36,641 nt of DNA from Candidatus Bathyarchaeota archaeon A05DMB-3 (GTDB taxonomy: Archaea > Thermoproteota > Bathyarchaeia > Bathyarchaeales > Bathycorpusculaceae): the NCBI GenBank assembly GCA_019685555.1, contig JABFQN010000017.1, forward strand, positions 1 through 36,641, read 5' to 3'. A model generated the notes under the pieces. That model saw only the letters and a program-made list of their open reading frames with translations. It searched no databases and was not told the origin of the DNA. Of the stretch, positions 22,808 to 31,887 are shown piece after piece. The stretch's first letter is position 1. Each line of letters opens with the position of its first letter. The translations under genes and the position numbers were made by a program.

Positions 22808-23671
22808 ATGAAAAAGCTTGCTGGTTATTTGCGGTTAATGCGGCCCATAAACTGCCTAATGATGGGGTTTGCAGTCATAGTGGGTGCTGCCCTCGCAAAT
22901 TCCAACACTTTAGGAAGCCATTGGCAAAATTTGGTTTACGGATTTTTAACTGGTTTTCTGCTTACCGCGGCTTCTATGGTTATAAACGACTATTATGACA
23001 GGGAAATAGACGCCATAAACGAGCCTTCGCGCCCCATTCCCAGCGGGTTGGTAAAGCCTAAAGAAGCATTAACCTTCGCTATTTTGCTTACATTTTTAGG
23101 CTTAACAGCATCACTTTTAACTAGTGTTAAGGCGATAGCTCTGTGCTTTGCAACAGCCCTAATTTTTTGGCTTGTTTCCGCAAGTTATGTTACTGTTGGG
23201 AAACGAACCGGACTTTTGGGAAACTTACTGGTTAGCGCATGTGTTTCAGCTCCGTTTATTTACGGAAGCTTAGCTGTAGCCAACGAGGTTAAGGGGAACA
23301 TTTGGATTTTTGTCTCCATGGTTTTCCTCTCAAACACTGGCAGAGAGATAACCAAAGGGATAGTGGACGTCCAGGGGGACAAGGCGCAAAACGTGAAAAC
23401 AGTGGCTGTGCGCCACGGAGAACGCACAGCGGCGCTTGCGGCATCAGCGTTATACCTTCTTGCGGTTGTGCTTACTCCGTTGCCGCCACTTCTAAACTTT
23501 GTTTCAGTTTGGTTTATTCCCTTAGTAATTATAACGGACGTGGGACTTATTGCATCCTCAATAAGGCTTTTAAGAGATTACTCACGAGAGAATGCTAGAA
23601 AAGTAAAAAACCAGATTCTGGCTTGGTTCCTAATAGGGTTAATTGCCTTTCTGGTGGGAAGTTTAAGCTGA
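22808..23671 (+). CDS. Digeranylgeranylglyceryl phosphate synthase (UbiA family)
   Basis: Membrane prenyltransferase that adds the second geranylgeranyl chain in archaeal ether lipid synthesis. About nine hydrophobic helices in 287 aa. The first Asp-rich motif is NDYYDREIDAINEPSRPIPS (residues about 60-79), the second is DVQGDKAQNVKTVAV. These match the archaeal lipid branch of the UbiA family rather than quinone enzymes. ATG 22808. Confidence 0.92.
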   Translation: MKKLAGYLRLMRPINCLMMGFAVIVGAALANSNTLGSHWQNLVYGFLTGFLLTAASMVINDYYDREIDAINEPSRPIPSGLVKPKEALTFAILLTFLGLTASLLTSVKAIALCFATALIFWLVSASYVTVGKRTGLLGNLLVSACVSAPFIYGSLAVANEVKGNIWIFVSMVFLSNTGREITKGIVDVQGDKAQNVKTVAVRHGERTAALAASALYLLAVVLTPLPPLLNFVSVWFIPLVIITDVGLIASSIRLLRDYSRENARKVKNQILAWFLIGLIAFLVGSLS

Positions 23672-23753
23672 ATGCCCACGCCAAGCACAACCACTATTGT
23701 TCTAAAAACTGGAACTATAAGGTTCTTGCATCAAATTAAGAAGCGTGTTATAA

Positions 23754-24188
23754 TTGGATATTGAAGATGAATCTAAGCTTGAATATGCCCTTCGCGGCAA
23801 GGCTTGGAAAGTTTATTGGCTCCTTTTGAAAAGTGGCCGCCCAATGAGTGTTCGTGAGGTTTAGAAAGCCTTACATTTCAGCAGTCCAAGCGTGGCCCAG
23901 CATCATCTTGAACAATTGCGGGAAATGGGTTTGGTCAAGAAACAAGATGTAGGTGACGACTATTTACTTGTCGGTGAGGTTAAAATCGGTGTCCTTCGAC
24001 ACTTCGTAAAGCTGGGCAGACTTCTTTTCCCAAGATACTTCTTTTACGCAGTTTTCTCCACAACCCTCTACCTAATTTATCTCCTATTGTTTATGCAAAG
24101 CTTAACACAAGAGACCGTGTTTATCACCGTTTTTGGGGCAATTGTTTTGGCAATATTCTGGATGAAACAGCACGCATATGGTCTTTAA
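23754..24188 (+). pseudogene. Membrane-anchored winged-HTH regulator, interrupted by in-frame TAG
   Basis: From TTG 23754 the frame encodes a winged helix: LRGKAWKVYWLLLKSGRPMSVREV, then TAG at 23862-23864, then KALHFSSPSVAQHHLEQLREMGLV and a wing. Two membrane helices follow (FYAVFSTTLYLIYLLLF, VFITVFGAIVLAIFW). The stop falls inside the HTH just before the recognition-helix region, where Gln would fit (CAG to TAG). A GTG at 23892 could start a product of 98 aa without the full HTH. Since TAG is an ordinary stop in this window (glyS, spt5, rnp4), this looks like a recent pseudogene. Target genes are unknown. The gaps 23672-23753 and 24189-24271 show nothing clear. Confidence 0.65.
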
Positions 24189-24271
24189 AACCGTTCTAAA
24201 CACTGAAAAAATTGTACCAAAAATTAGGATAAAATAAGAGGGAGGATAAAATTAGGAAATGGTGAACTTGT

Positions 24272-26059
24272 ATGCAGAAGGAAATTGGAAGGCGTACACT
24301 AGTATATGGAATAGCCGCAGTTCTTCTCGCATTAATGTTAGGTGCATTATGCTATAATCTCGGAGTGCCCTTGGAACAACAAAGCCCTCCTCAACCATCT
24401 CCGCAACCTTCTCCAGAGCCCATCCCACAACCGTCTCCTCAACCAGCCTCACAATTTCCAAAAACTTTCACATCAAACCAAGAACTTCTAAACTTTCTAC
24501 TAGCAAACTCAAAAACTCAAGGGGGTTTCCCATTTTATGGACCCTACGACGTTAAAATACTGACAGCAGAAATTCCAACACCCATATCAGAAAACGAATA
24601 CTCAACCACCAATGTGCAGGTGGCTGGAGTTGACGAAGCAGACATTGTAAAAACTGATGGCGAACACATTTACGCGATAGTAAACAACACGGTCTATATC
24701 TTAAAGGCTTACCCGCCAGAGGAGGCAAAGGTTCTTTCAAAAATAACATTTAGCAATAACACCTACCCCACTGGCATCTTCATAAGTCCAGACGGAAACA
24801 AACTGGCGGTTTTAGGCAGCAAATACAGCTTTCCTTCACTGCGATACTACTATTACGTGGATGTTAAAACATTCATCCACGTTTACGGCATTTCAAACAA
24901 GACTAATCCTACGCTTAAAAGGGACTTCACCATGAGCGGAAGCTATTTCAGTTCAAGAATGATAGACAAATATGTTTACGCCGTCTTAAGTCAACCAGTC
25001 TACGTTATCTATGACACAGTTATCCTTCCAAAAATCTACCTCAAAGACGGCATCAAGGAAATAGACGCCACCAATATATATTATTCAAATATATCCGAGG
25101 ATTATTACACGTTCACAACAGTTGCTGCCTTAAACATGCTAAATGACAGTGAAGAAGTAAACACTTTAACCATTATGATGGGAGGCACAAGCAATCTATA
25201 CGTCTCGCTCAACAACATCTACATTACCTTTCACACTTTCGATTGGCAAACGACAATCTACAGAATAAAGATAGAAAACAGAATCATGAACTGGGAAGCG
25301 ACAGACAATGTGCCGGGGCATGAACCTAGCCAATTTTCAATGGATGAATACAACGGCTATTTGAGAATTACGACAGCCCGTTGGGCTAATGGAACACGCC
25401 AGAATGACTTATACATATTAGATGTGAATCTAACCATTGTTGGAAACCTAACAAACATCGCGCCCGGCGAAAACTTAGACTCAACAAGGTTCATTGGAAA
25501 TCGCTGTTACCTTACAACATCAATTTGGCGGAAAGACCCGTTCTTTGTAATAGACATTGAAAATCCAAGGGAACCAAAGTTCTTGGGAAAATTGGATATT
25601 CCAGGATTTACTAGATACTTGCATCCATACGACGAAAACCACTTGATAGGCGTCGGTATAGATGCAAACAGCAGAGTACAAATACTCATGTTTGACGTAA
25701 GCAATGTCAGCAATCCAATTGCAATAAGCAACTTTACAGTTCCGGGGATGTCGGACACGCCAGTGCCACGGGAGCATAAGGCGTTTCTCTTTGATAAGGC
25801 GAAGGAACTGCTAGTTATACCAGTGTTCATATATGAATATTCGTGGCAAGGAGTCTACGTATTCAACACAGCAAATTGTGGACTTGCATTAAAGGGGAAT
25901 ATCACCCATATGGAAGATGGCGCCAGCGGATGGAATTACGTCTACCAGATAAAAAGGGTGCTCTACATTGAGGACATGCTTTACACGATGTCTGACAAGA
26001 AGCTAAAAATAAACTGGCTAGAAGATCTTTCGCCAAAAGGGGAAATTGTCTTCCCTTAA
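24272..26059 (+). CDS. Secreted/membrane-anchored beta-propeller domain protein
   Basis: A 595-aa protein of the archaeal/bacterial family with a C-terminal beta-propeller distantly related to WD40 (COG4880). One membrane helix at about 9-30 is followed by a Pro/Ser/Gln linker (38-63). The hallmark VAGVDEADIVKTDGEHIYAI is at about 115-134. The rest is repeated beta strands such as SPDGNKLAVLGSKYSF and DVSNVSNPIAIS. Many N-x-S/T sites suggest extracellular glycosylation. It is probably anchored outside the membrane. The function of the family is not known. It ends 4 nt inside the convergent cation transporter gene. Confidence 0.85.
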   Translation: MQKEIGRRTLVYGIAAVLLALMLGALCYNLGVPLEQQSPPQPSPQPSPEPIPQPSPQPASQFPKTFTSNQELLNFLLANSKTQGGFPFYGPYDVKILTAEIPTPISENEYSTTNVQVAGVDEADIVKTDGEHIYAIVNNTVYILKAYPPEEAKVLSKITFSNNTYPTGIFISPDGNKLAVLGSKYSFPSLRYYYYVDVKTFIHVYGISNKTNPTLKRDFTMSGSYFSSRMIDKYVYAVLSQPVYVIYDTVILPKIYLKDGIKEIDATNIYYSNISEDYYTFTTVAALNMLNDSEEVNTLTIMMGGTSNLYVSLNNIYITFHTFDWQTTIYRIKIENRIMNWEATDNVPGHEPSQFSMDEYNGYLRITTARWANGTRQNDLYILDVNLTIVGNLTNIAPGENLDSTRFIGNRCYLTTSIWRKDPFFVIDIENPREPKFLGKLDIPGFTRYLHPYDENHLIGVGIDANSRVQILMFDVSNVSNPIAISNFTVPGMSDTPVPREHKAFLFDKAKELLVIPVFIYEYSWQGVYVFNTANCGLALKGNITHMEDGASGWNYVYQIKRVLYIEDMLYTMSDKKLKINWLEDLSPKGEIVFP

Positions 26060-27432
26060 GCCGCGGCTTCCTCCTTTTTTGGCTCCATGTGGACGGTGAC
26101 TATGGTTTCTGTGAATCTGCGTTTTACTCCATTTTCGATTTTTGACGCGACCCTGTGGGCTTCCTCTATTGAAATCTGGCTTGTGAAACAGCAGTCTATG
26201 TTTATGTAACGCTTTTCACCTACAACATACGTGACTATTCTCTTAACAGTGAATACTTGTTGAAAGCTTTCAGCCGCCTGGTAGATTGCTTGTTGAATTT
26301 TTTCCTCATTCACCTTTGGGCCTCGTTGTTTTTTTGTGTTGAAGGGTTCGATGTGGACTGTTACGTTTCCAATGTTCTCTATTTTCTCGTTGAGTTTTCC
26401 TTCAATTTTTTCTGCTAGTTCGTGGGCTTCACGCACTGACAGTTTTGGGTCGACATGGGCATGCAATGTTATGTAAAGTTTGTTATGAGCGAAAACAGCA
26501 TTTACCTCATGGACTTCTTTGACGCCTTTCACACCCGCTGCTAGTTTCTCCACAAGCTTTTTAGTCAAAATATCCTCTTGAGGCTCAACATGGACTACGA
26601 CTTCAGCGTCTCCGAGAAAGCGTTTTAAGTTGTCTTCCACTTTTGAAGCAAGCATGTGCGACTCTTCTAGGCTGATATAATCTGGAACTTGTATGGTGGC
26701 TTCGACAAACGTTTTTGCTCCCGCCCTTCTAACTCTAAGGCTTCCAATTTTTGAAACACCCTCTGTTGATAGAATTTCTTTCCTAACCTTTTCCGCAAAC
26801 TCTTTTGAGACTGCATCGCTTAGTTCCATTCCGCTTGCTTTAACCAGTTTAACGCTGAGGTATCCTATTGCAGCGCTTAAAACAAGAGAGGCGACAACAT
26901 CAAAAATTGGGAAGCCCAACGCTGCCATCCCAAACCCAAAAAGCGCTATCAGCGTTGAGCCCAAATCGGCTACTGAATGATAAAAACCTGCCTTTACGGT
27001 TACACTTTCCCATCGGGTTTTATGCAAAACTCCAACCCTTAGGATGTCGACGCAGAGGGTGTAAGCTATTGCAGCAAAACCCGCCAATTCCCACTCTTGT
27101 ACAATTGCAATTTCCCCTTGCAGAACTTTTTGCAGAGCCCTTATGATTAGGAAAATGGCTGTGCCAAAGAGGATAACGCCGCCTATTAACCCGCCTAGTG
27201 GTTCAATTTTCTCATGTCCATACATGTGTTCTTCATCTGCCGGTTTCAGTGAAGCCTTAGTTGCGATTAGGAGAATAAACATGGAAATGGTGTCAAGAAG
27301 GGCGTGGGCTCCATCGCTTAGAATTGCTAGGCTGCCAGCAGCAAAACCTAAAACAACTTCTACAATAACGACGCTTGCAATAGCGCATGTTGAAATTTTT
27401 AGGGCTCTGAGCCTTTTTTCGCTGATATGCAT
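26056..27432 (-). CDS. Cation diffusion facilitator transporter with three tandem C-terminal domains
   Basis: Metal (Zn/Mn/Fe-type) proton antiporter. The membrane part (about 1-200) has the metal site DGAHALLD in TM2 and HSVAD in TM5. After it lie three related cytoplasmic ferredoxin-like domains instead of one. Each has a V-x-V-H-x-E-P end: VVVHVEPQED, VTVHIEPFNT and VTVHMEPKKE, preceded by ESHMLASKVE, EAHELAEKIE and EAHRVASKIE. ATG 27432 gives 458 aa; TTG 27453 would add 7. Triplication is clear in the sequence. The substrate metal is not decided by visible residues. Confidence 0.9.
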   Translation of the reverse strand: MHISEKRLRALKISTCAIASVVIVEVVLGFAAGSLAILSDGAHALLDTISMFILLIATKASLKPADEEHMYGHEKIEPLGGLIGGVILFGTAIFLIIRALQKVLQGEIAIVQEWELAGFAAIAYTLCVDILRVGVLHKTRWESVTVKAGFYHSVADLGSTLIALFGFGMAALGFPIFDVVASLVLSAAIGYLSVKLVKASGMELSDAVSKEFAEKVRKEILSTEGVSKIGSLRVRRAGAKTFVEATIQVPDYISLEESHMLASKVEDNLKRFLGDAEVVVHVEPQEDILTKKLVEKLAAGVKGVKEVHEVNAVFAHNKLYITLHAHVDPKLSVREAHELAEKIEGKLNEKIENIGNVTVHIEPFNTKKQRGPKVNEEKIQQAIYQAAESFQQVFTVKRIVTYVVGEKRYINIDCCFTSQISIEEAHRVASKIENGVKRRFTETIVTVHMEPKKEEAAA

Positions 27433-27496
27433 TATACTCAAGTAGATTGCCAAGGGTTAGGGATTTAAGGGTTATGAAACAGTGTTAAAAGCAAAA

Positions 27497-27508
27497 CATT
27501 TAAAATAT
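27497..27508 (+). promoter_or_regulatory. TATA-like box before asnS
   Basis: CATTTAAAATAT lies about 130 nt before the asnS start, so the transcript would have a leader of about 100 nt. Confidence 0.35.
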
Positions 27509-27622
27509 GAAAAGCGTATGTTATGTGGGTATTAAAGGTGCAAGGTGAACGCTTTAACACTGTTTAAACCCCAAGAGGCTTTCACCCAAAAATTTAGGTC
27601 TATTTCTCTAAGAAGTTTTGAA

Positions 27623-27627
27623 GGAGG
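27623..27627 (+). promoter_or_regulatory. Shine-Dalgarno site that fixes the asnS start
   Basis: GGAGG, 8 nt before ATG 27636, favours this start over the in-frame TTG at 27618. Confidence 0.75.
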
Positions 27628-27635
27628 AGACACAA

Positions 27636-28928
27636 ATGAGCGTAAGCGACATTCTAGATGGAAAACTAACCGAAAAGGAAGTTGAAATAAAAGGTTGGCT
27701 TGTGACAAAGCGCTCAAGCGGCGGAGTTCAATTCCTAATGGTGAGAGATGGAACAGGCTTTATCCAAGCCACAATCCACAAGGACGAAGTTAGCGAGAGA
27801 GTCTTCAAAGATGCAGACGAACTGACACAGGAATCCTCCGTTATAATTAGGGGAAAAGTTAAAGAGGATAAAAGGGCGCCCGGCGGCTACGAAATCAGAG
27901 CAAGCGACTTGCAAATAGTGCATTTGGCGGAGCAAGGTTATCCATTAGCCAAAAAAGAGCATGGTATAGACTTCTTAATGAATTATAGGCAGCTGTGGAT
28001 TAGAAGCCCGAGGCAAACCGCCATCCTCAAGATTAGAGCTGAAATCATAAAGGCTTGTAGAGACTTCTTAGACGGTCGAGGCTTCATTTTAACAGATACC
28101 CCAATTTTCACACCAGCAGCCGTCGAGGGCACAACCACTCTCTTTGAGGTTCCATATTTTGGAAACAAAGCTTACTTAACGCAGAGCGGACAACTTTATG
28201 TTGAAGCTACAATAGCGGCTTTCGGAAAAGTTTATTGTTTTGGGCCAACTTTTAGAGCGGAGAAGTCGAAGACCCCGCGGCATTTGACGGAGTTTTGGAT
28301 GGTTGAGCCTGAAATGGCTTTCTGCGATTTCGAGGAGAACTTGAAAATACAAGAGGAAATGGTAACCTACATTGTTAAGACAGTTTTAGAGAGAAGACAA
28401 AGGGAACTCGAGATGTTGAAGCGGGACGCAAAGCCTTTGCAAGAAGTTGAGCCGCCCTTCGAGAGAATAAGCTATACTGAGGCGGTGGAGATGCTGCAGA
28501 AAGCTGGGTTTCAAATAGAGTGGGGAGAAGATCTTGGAGCGCCCCATGAGAGGTTTATCTCGCTGCAGTTTGAAAAACCAGTTTTTGTCCATAGGTATCC
28601 AGCAAAGGCAAAAGCCTTTTACATGCAGCCGGACCCCGAAGACCCTAAAGTTGTGTTATGTGCTGATTTGATGGCGTCTGAAGGCTATGGCGAAATTATC
28701 GGCGGAAGCCAACGCATTCACGACCTTAAATTGCTGGAAAAGCGCATAGAAGAGTTCGGCTTGCCCAAGCAAGCTTACGAGTGGTATTTGGATTTGCGAA
28801 GGTATGGCTCAGTGCCGCATTCCGGCTTTGGACTGGGAATTGAGCGGACCGTCATGTGGATTTGTAAGCTAAAACACATACGAGAAACGATACCTTTCCC
28901 GAGAACATTGACCCGCATATACCCGTAA
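27636..28928 (+). CDS. asnS: Asparaginyl-tRNA synthetase
   Basis: Class IIb synthetase, 430 aa. The OB-fold anticodon domain (1-100) has [20 protein letters not shown]. The catalytic core has [10 protein letters not shown], motif 2 [20 protein letters not shown] with MVEPEMAF, and motif 3 [25 protein letters not shown] and the SPRQ segment point to the Asn rather than the Asp enzyme. A direct AsnRS would bypass amidation of Asp-tRNA. An archaeal AsnRS-like paralogue lacking the anticodon domain is excluded, because the OB domain is present. Confidence 0.92.
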   Translation: MSVSDILDGKLTEKEVEIKGWLVTKRSSGGVQFLMVRDGTGFIQATIHKDEVSERVFKDADELTQESSVIIRGKVKEDKRAPGGYEIRASDLQIVHLAEQGYPLAKKEHGIDFLMNYRQLWIRSPRQTAILKIRAEIIKACRDFLDGRGFILTDTPIFTPAAVEGTTTLFEVPYFGNKAYLTQSGQLYVEATIAAFGKVYCFGPTFRAEKSKTPRHLTEFWMVEPEMAFCDFEENLKIQEEMVTYIVKTVLERRQRELEMLKRDAKPLQEVEPPFERISYTEAVEMLQKAGFQIEWGEDLGAPHERFISLQFEKPVFVHRYPAKAKAFYMQPDPEDPKVVLCADLMASEGYGEIIGGSQRIHDLKLLEKRIEEFGLPKQAYEWYLDLRRYGSVPHSGFGLGIERTVMWICKLKHIRETIPFPRTLTRIYP

Positions 28929-28942
28929 ATCTTTGCGTTTTG

Positions 28943-31780
28943 CTATTCCCACTTCCAAACTTTTCTTCCCATGAATATTTCCGGGAATACTAAAAGTCCC
29001 CAGCTAGCCACTCCAGCAACATATGCAAGATCCGTTGGGCTTAAGGCTGTCAGATGGAACAGCTGCTGCGTGATTGGTAGGTAAGTTATTCCAAGAGTTA
29101 ACGCGACAGATGCCAAGTCAGCTATGACGAAGAACTTGTTTTCAAAGGCTTTCCTGCCCATTCTCCATACACTGCGCTTTTCTGAGCGGCAATTCCAAAC
29201 AACAAACAATTCGAATAACGCTGCTTGCACAAAAGCGGTTGTGGTGGCTTCTCTGTAAGTTAGTTGCCTCGCAAGTTCTCTTGCTTCGGTGTCCAAAGGC
29301 GCATGCGGACCGAACCACGGATGTGACGGCCAAACGTAATATTCTAAGCAGAAGACCAAGATAGTTCCAGTTGCCTGAAGTATAAATGAAGCTATTATAA
29401 ACGCTCCCATTCCATGAAGGATACCTTCCTCAGGTTTGCGCGGGGACCTATCCATAACGTCAACGTCCGAAGGGTCGGTAGCAAGGGCTACTGCCGGCGC
29501 GCCGTCTGTAACAAGGTTAATCCATAATATCATTGCTGGCAAAAGTGGGAGCGGAAACAGCTCGGGTGAGAATATTCCTCCAAGAATAGCGAAAGTCCCT
29601 ATTACTAAGAGTTCATCAAAGTTGCATGATATGAGAAAGCGTGCATACTTTCTAATATTGTCATAGATAACTCTTCCCTGCTCCACAGCCTTAACTATTG
29701 TTGCAAAATTGTCGTCTGTTAGAACAAGGTCTGATGCTTCCCTTGTGACGTCGGTTCCGCTTATGCCCATGGCCACACCAACATCTGCAGCCTTAACTGC
29801 TGGCGCGTCGTTGACTCCGTCGCCAGTCATCGCCACTATGTGACCTTTCTTCTTCAATGCGTTAACTATTTTCAACTTGTGCTCTGGTGAAACGCGGGCG
29901 TAAACAGTCACTTTTTCAACAATCTCTTCAAATTCCTTATCGCTCAGCTGATCCATTTCAGCACCTGTTAAAACCAAGTCTCCTTCCTTGTATATCCCAA
30001 CCTCCTTTGCAACCGCCACAGCCGTTAGCTTATGGTCGCCTGTTATCATGACAGTCTTTATGCCAGCCTTCTGACATTTCTTGTTGGCTTCTACGGCCTC
30101 CTCTCTTGGGGGGTCTATCATCCCTTGGAGACCGACGAAAACCATTCTCTTCTCAACGGTTTCAGCCTCATACTTCGTCATAGTTGTTGGCAAGTGTTTG
30201 TAGGCCATGCCGAGAACGCGTAATGCATTTCCGGCCAATTGCTCGTTTACTTCTAAAATCTTCTTTTTCTTCTCCTCTGTAAGCTTTTTCTCCTTGCCTT
30301 CCTCAAATATGTGGGTGCATCTTTCAAGGATTATCTCCGGCGCCCCTTTCATATAGGCGTGAACTTCGCCTTCGGGAGTCTTGTGAATGGTGGTCATGCG
30401 TTTTCTTTCAGAGGCGAAAGGGATTTCACCAACCCGCGGAAAACTTGTCTCTAAAGCCTCTTTCCCAAGTCCAGCTTTGGCAGCCGCAACTATTAGGGCG
30501 CCTTCTGTTGGGTCCCCGAAAATTTCCCACGTATTGTTTTGGTCATTTTTCCTCAAGCTGGCGTTGTTGCATAAGGCGCCTATTCGAAAAACCAGCTCAA
30601 GGCTTGCCTCGGGTTTTACCGCATCTTCGCCTATGCGGAACTCCCCTTTTGGCTCGTAGCCGACGCCTGTAACTTCAACAAGTTTTCCGTCAACATATAT
30701 TTGGCGGACGGTCATTTCTCCCTTAGTTATTGTTCCAGTCTTATCAGAACATATCACAGTTACAGCGCCGAGGCTTTCAGCTGAGGATAACCGCCGCACA
30801 ATGGCGTTGCGTTTTGCAAATTCTCTTGCGCCTAAAGCTAATGCAATGGTAACTATCGCTGGAAGCCCTTCTGGAACTGCTGAAATTGCTAAGGCTATTG
30901 AGGACATGAAAGCTTGTATGAAACCTTCAATTTCGAAGCGCATTTGCATTATTACTTCGAAGGCCTCCAGAGCAAAAATCAGCACACAAACAGCTATGAC
31001 GACCTTGGCTATTTTGCTTGCAAAACTGTCCAACTTCTTCTGAAGAGGTGTTTCCTCTTCTTCAGCTGTCTGCACCATTTCAGCTATTTTTCCAAACTCT
31101 GTGTCCATGCCTGTGGCGGTTACAACAGCTTTGCCTCTGCCGTAAACTATGTGAGTTGCAGAGAAAACCATGTTCCGCCTTTCAGAAACAGGAGTTCCCT
31201 CAGGCAAGACTGCTAATTCTTTGTTGACAGGTATAGACTCGCCTGTTAAAACCGCTTCATTTGCCTTGAGTTCAACAACTTCTATGAGGCGAGCGTCAGC
31301 AGGAACATGATCGCCTTCCTCTAAAGCGAGAATATCTCCTGGAACAACTTCGCTTGCTGGAATAATAATCTCTTTCCCATCCCTTATCACGCGGGCTTTC
31401 GGAGCAGCCAACTTTTTAAGGGCTTCAATGGCTTTTTCCGCTCGGTACTCTTGAACAAAGCCTGTAACTGCGCACAAAACAACTATGGCGCTTATTGTAA
31501 TAGTGTCTGCGTAGGCTTCCATGAATTCTCCGCCATGCAACATTTCCCAATAACCTATAACGGCTGAAAATATGGTTGCTGCAATCAACAGTAAAATGAA
31601 AATGTCTTTAAACTCATCTAAAAACATGTGAAGAGCTGTCCGCCGCTTCACCTTCTTAATCTCGTTTGGACCGTATTTTTTAAGCCTTTCAAGAGTCTCC
31701 TGTGAGGATAAGCCTTCATGGCTAACTCCTAACTCCTTCAGAACTTCATCAACTTCCAGTGTATGCCAAGGCTTAGACAT
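28943..31780 (-). CDS. Calcium-transporting P-type ATPase (SERCA-like, type IIA)
   Basis: ATP-driven cation pump of 945 aa. Numbered from the ATG at 31780: actuator TGES at about 179, phosphorylation site DKTGT (Asp346), and hinge TGDGVNDAPA. The residues that make both Ca2+ sites in SERCA have counterparts: PEGLP in M4, LISCNFDEL in M5 (Asn and Glu), NLVTDGAPA in M6 (Asn, Thr, Asp), and a Glu in M8 (ALFELFVV). This supports Ca2+ rather than Na+/K+ or Mg2+. GGAAGG before the ATG supports this start; a TTG at 31795 is upstream. Next gene upstream on the same strand is the pyrophosphatase, with its own promoter. Confidence 0.93.
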   Translation of the reverse strand: MSKPWHTLEVDEVLKELGVSHEGLSSQETLERLKKYGPNEIKKVKRRTALHMFLDEFKDIFILLLIAATIFSAVIGYWEMLHGGEFMEAYADTITISAIVVLCAVTGFVQEYRAEKAIEALKKLAAPKARVIRDGKEIIIPASEVVPGDILALEEGDHVPADARLIEVVELKANEAVLTGESIPVNKELAVLPEGTPVSERRNMVFSATHIVYGRGKAVVTATGMDTEFGKIAEMVQTAEEEETPLQKKLDSFASKIAKVVIAVCVLIFALEAFEVIMQMRFEIEGFIQAFMSSIALAISAVPEGLPAIVTIALALGAREFAKRNAIVRRLSSAESLGAVTVICSDKTGTITKGEMTVRQIYVDGKLVEVTGVGYEPKGEFRIGEDAVKPEASLELVFRIGALCNNASLRKNDQNNTWEIFGDPTEGALIVAAAKAGLGKEALETSFPRVGEIPFASERKRMTTIHKTPEGEVHAYMKGAPEIILERCTHIFEEGKEKKLTEEKKKKILEVNEQLAGNALRVLGMAYKHLPTTMTKYEAETVEKRMVFVGLQGMIDPPREEAVEANKKCQKAGIKTVMITGDHKLTAVAVAKEVGIYKEGDLVLTGAEMDQLSDKEFEEIVEKVTVYARVSPEHKLKIVNALKKKGHIVAMTGDGVNDAPAVKAADVGVAMGISGTDVTREASDLVLTDDNFATIVKAVEQGRVIYDNIRKYARFLISCNFDELLVIGTFAILGGIFSPELFPLPLLPAMILWINLVTDGAPAVALATDPSDVDVMDRSPRKPEEGILHGMGAFIIASFILQATGTILVFCLEYYVWPSHPWFGPHAPLDTEARELARQLTYREATTTAFVQAALFELFVVWNCRSEKRSVWRMGRKAFENKFFVIADLASVALTLGITYLPITQQLFHLTALSPTDLAYVAGVASWGLLVFPEIFMGRKVWKWE

Positions 31781-31831
31781 TTTGGCGCCTTCCAAATTTC
31801 AAACGTTTTAAATGACACATACAGCAACTTA

Positions 31832-31840
31832 TTTATAAAA
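31832..31840 (-). promoter_or_regulatory. TATA box of the Ca2+-ATPase gene
   Basis: On the reverse strand TTTTATAAA lies about 55 nt before the ATG, giving a leader of about 30 nt that includes the GGAAGG site. Confidence 0.5.
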
Positions 31841-31875
31841 TTCTCTGTTCACAACCCCCTTAAATCTAAATTATA

Positions 31876-31880
31876 AAAAG
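31876..31880 (-). terminator. Possible T-run terminator after the pyrophosphatase
   Basis: On the reverse strand TTTTT starts 8 nt after the stop codon of the pyrophosphatase gene and is followed by AT-rich DNA. Archaeal polymerases stop at such U runs; the run is short. Confidence 0.3.
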
Positions 31881-31887
31881 GTAGGAA

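Noticed and set aside
23862-23864. In-frame TAG read as pyrrolysine
   Set aside because: TAG ends several sound genes in this window (rnp4, spt5, glyS), no pyl genes are seen, and a CAG-to-TAG mutation in a regulator is simpler.
24252-24461. Reverse-strand frame opposite the propeller gene start
   Set aside because: It is antisense to the signal anchor and Pro-rich stalk of a well-supported gene.
27519-27563. Short leader peptide (about 14 codons) before asnS
   Set aside because: The frame is short, has no Asn-rich run and no attenuator-like hairpins; archaeal evidence for such control is lacking here.
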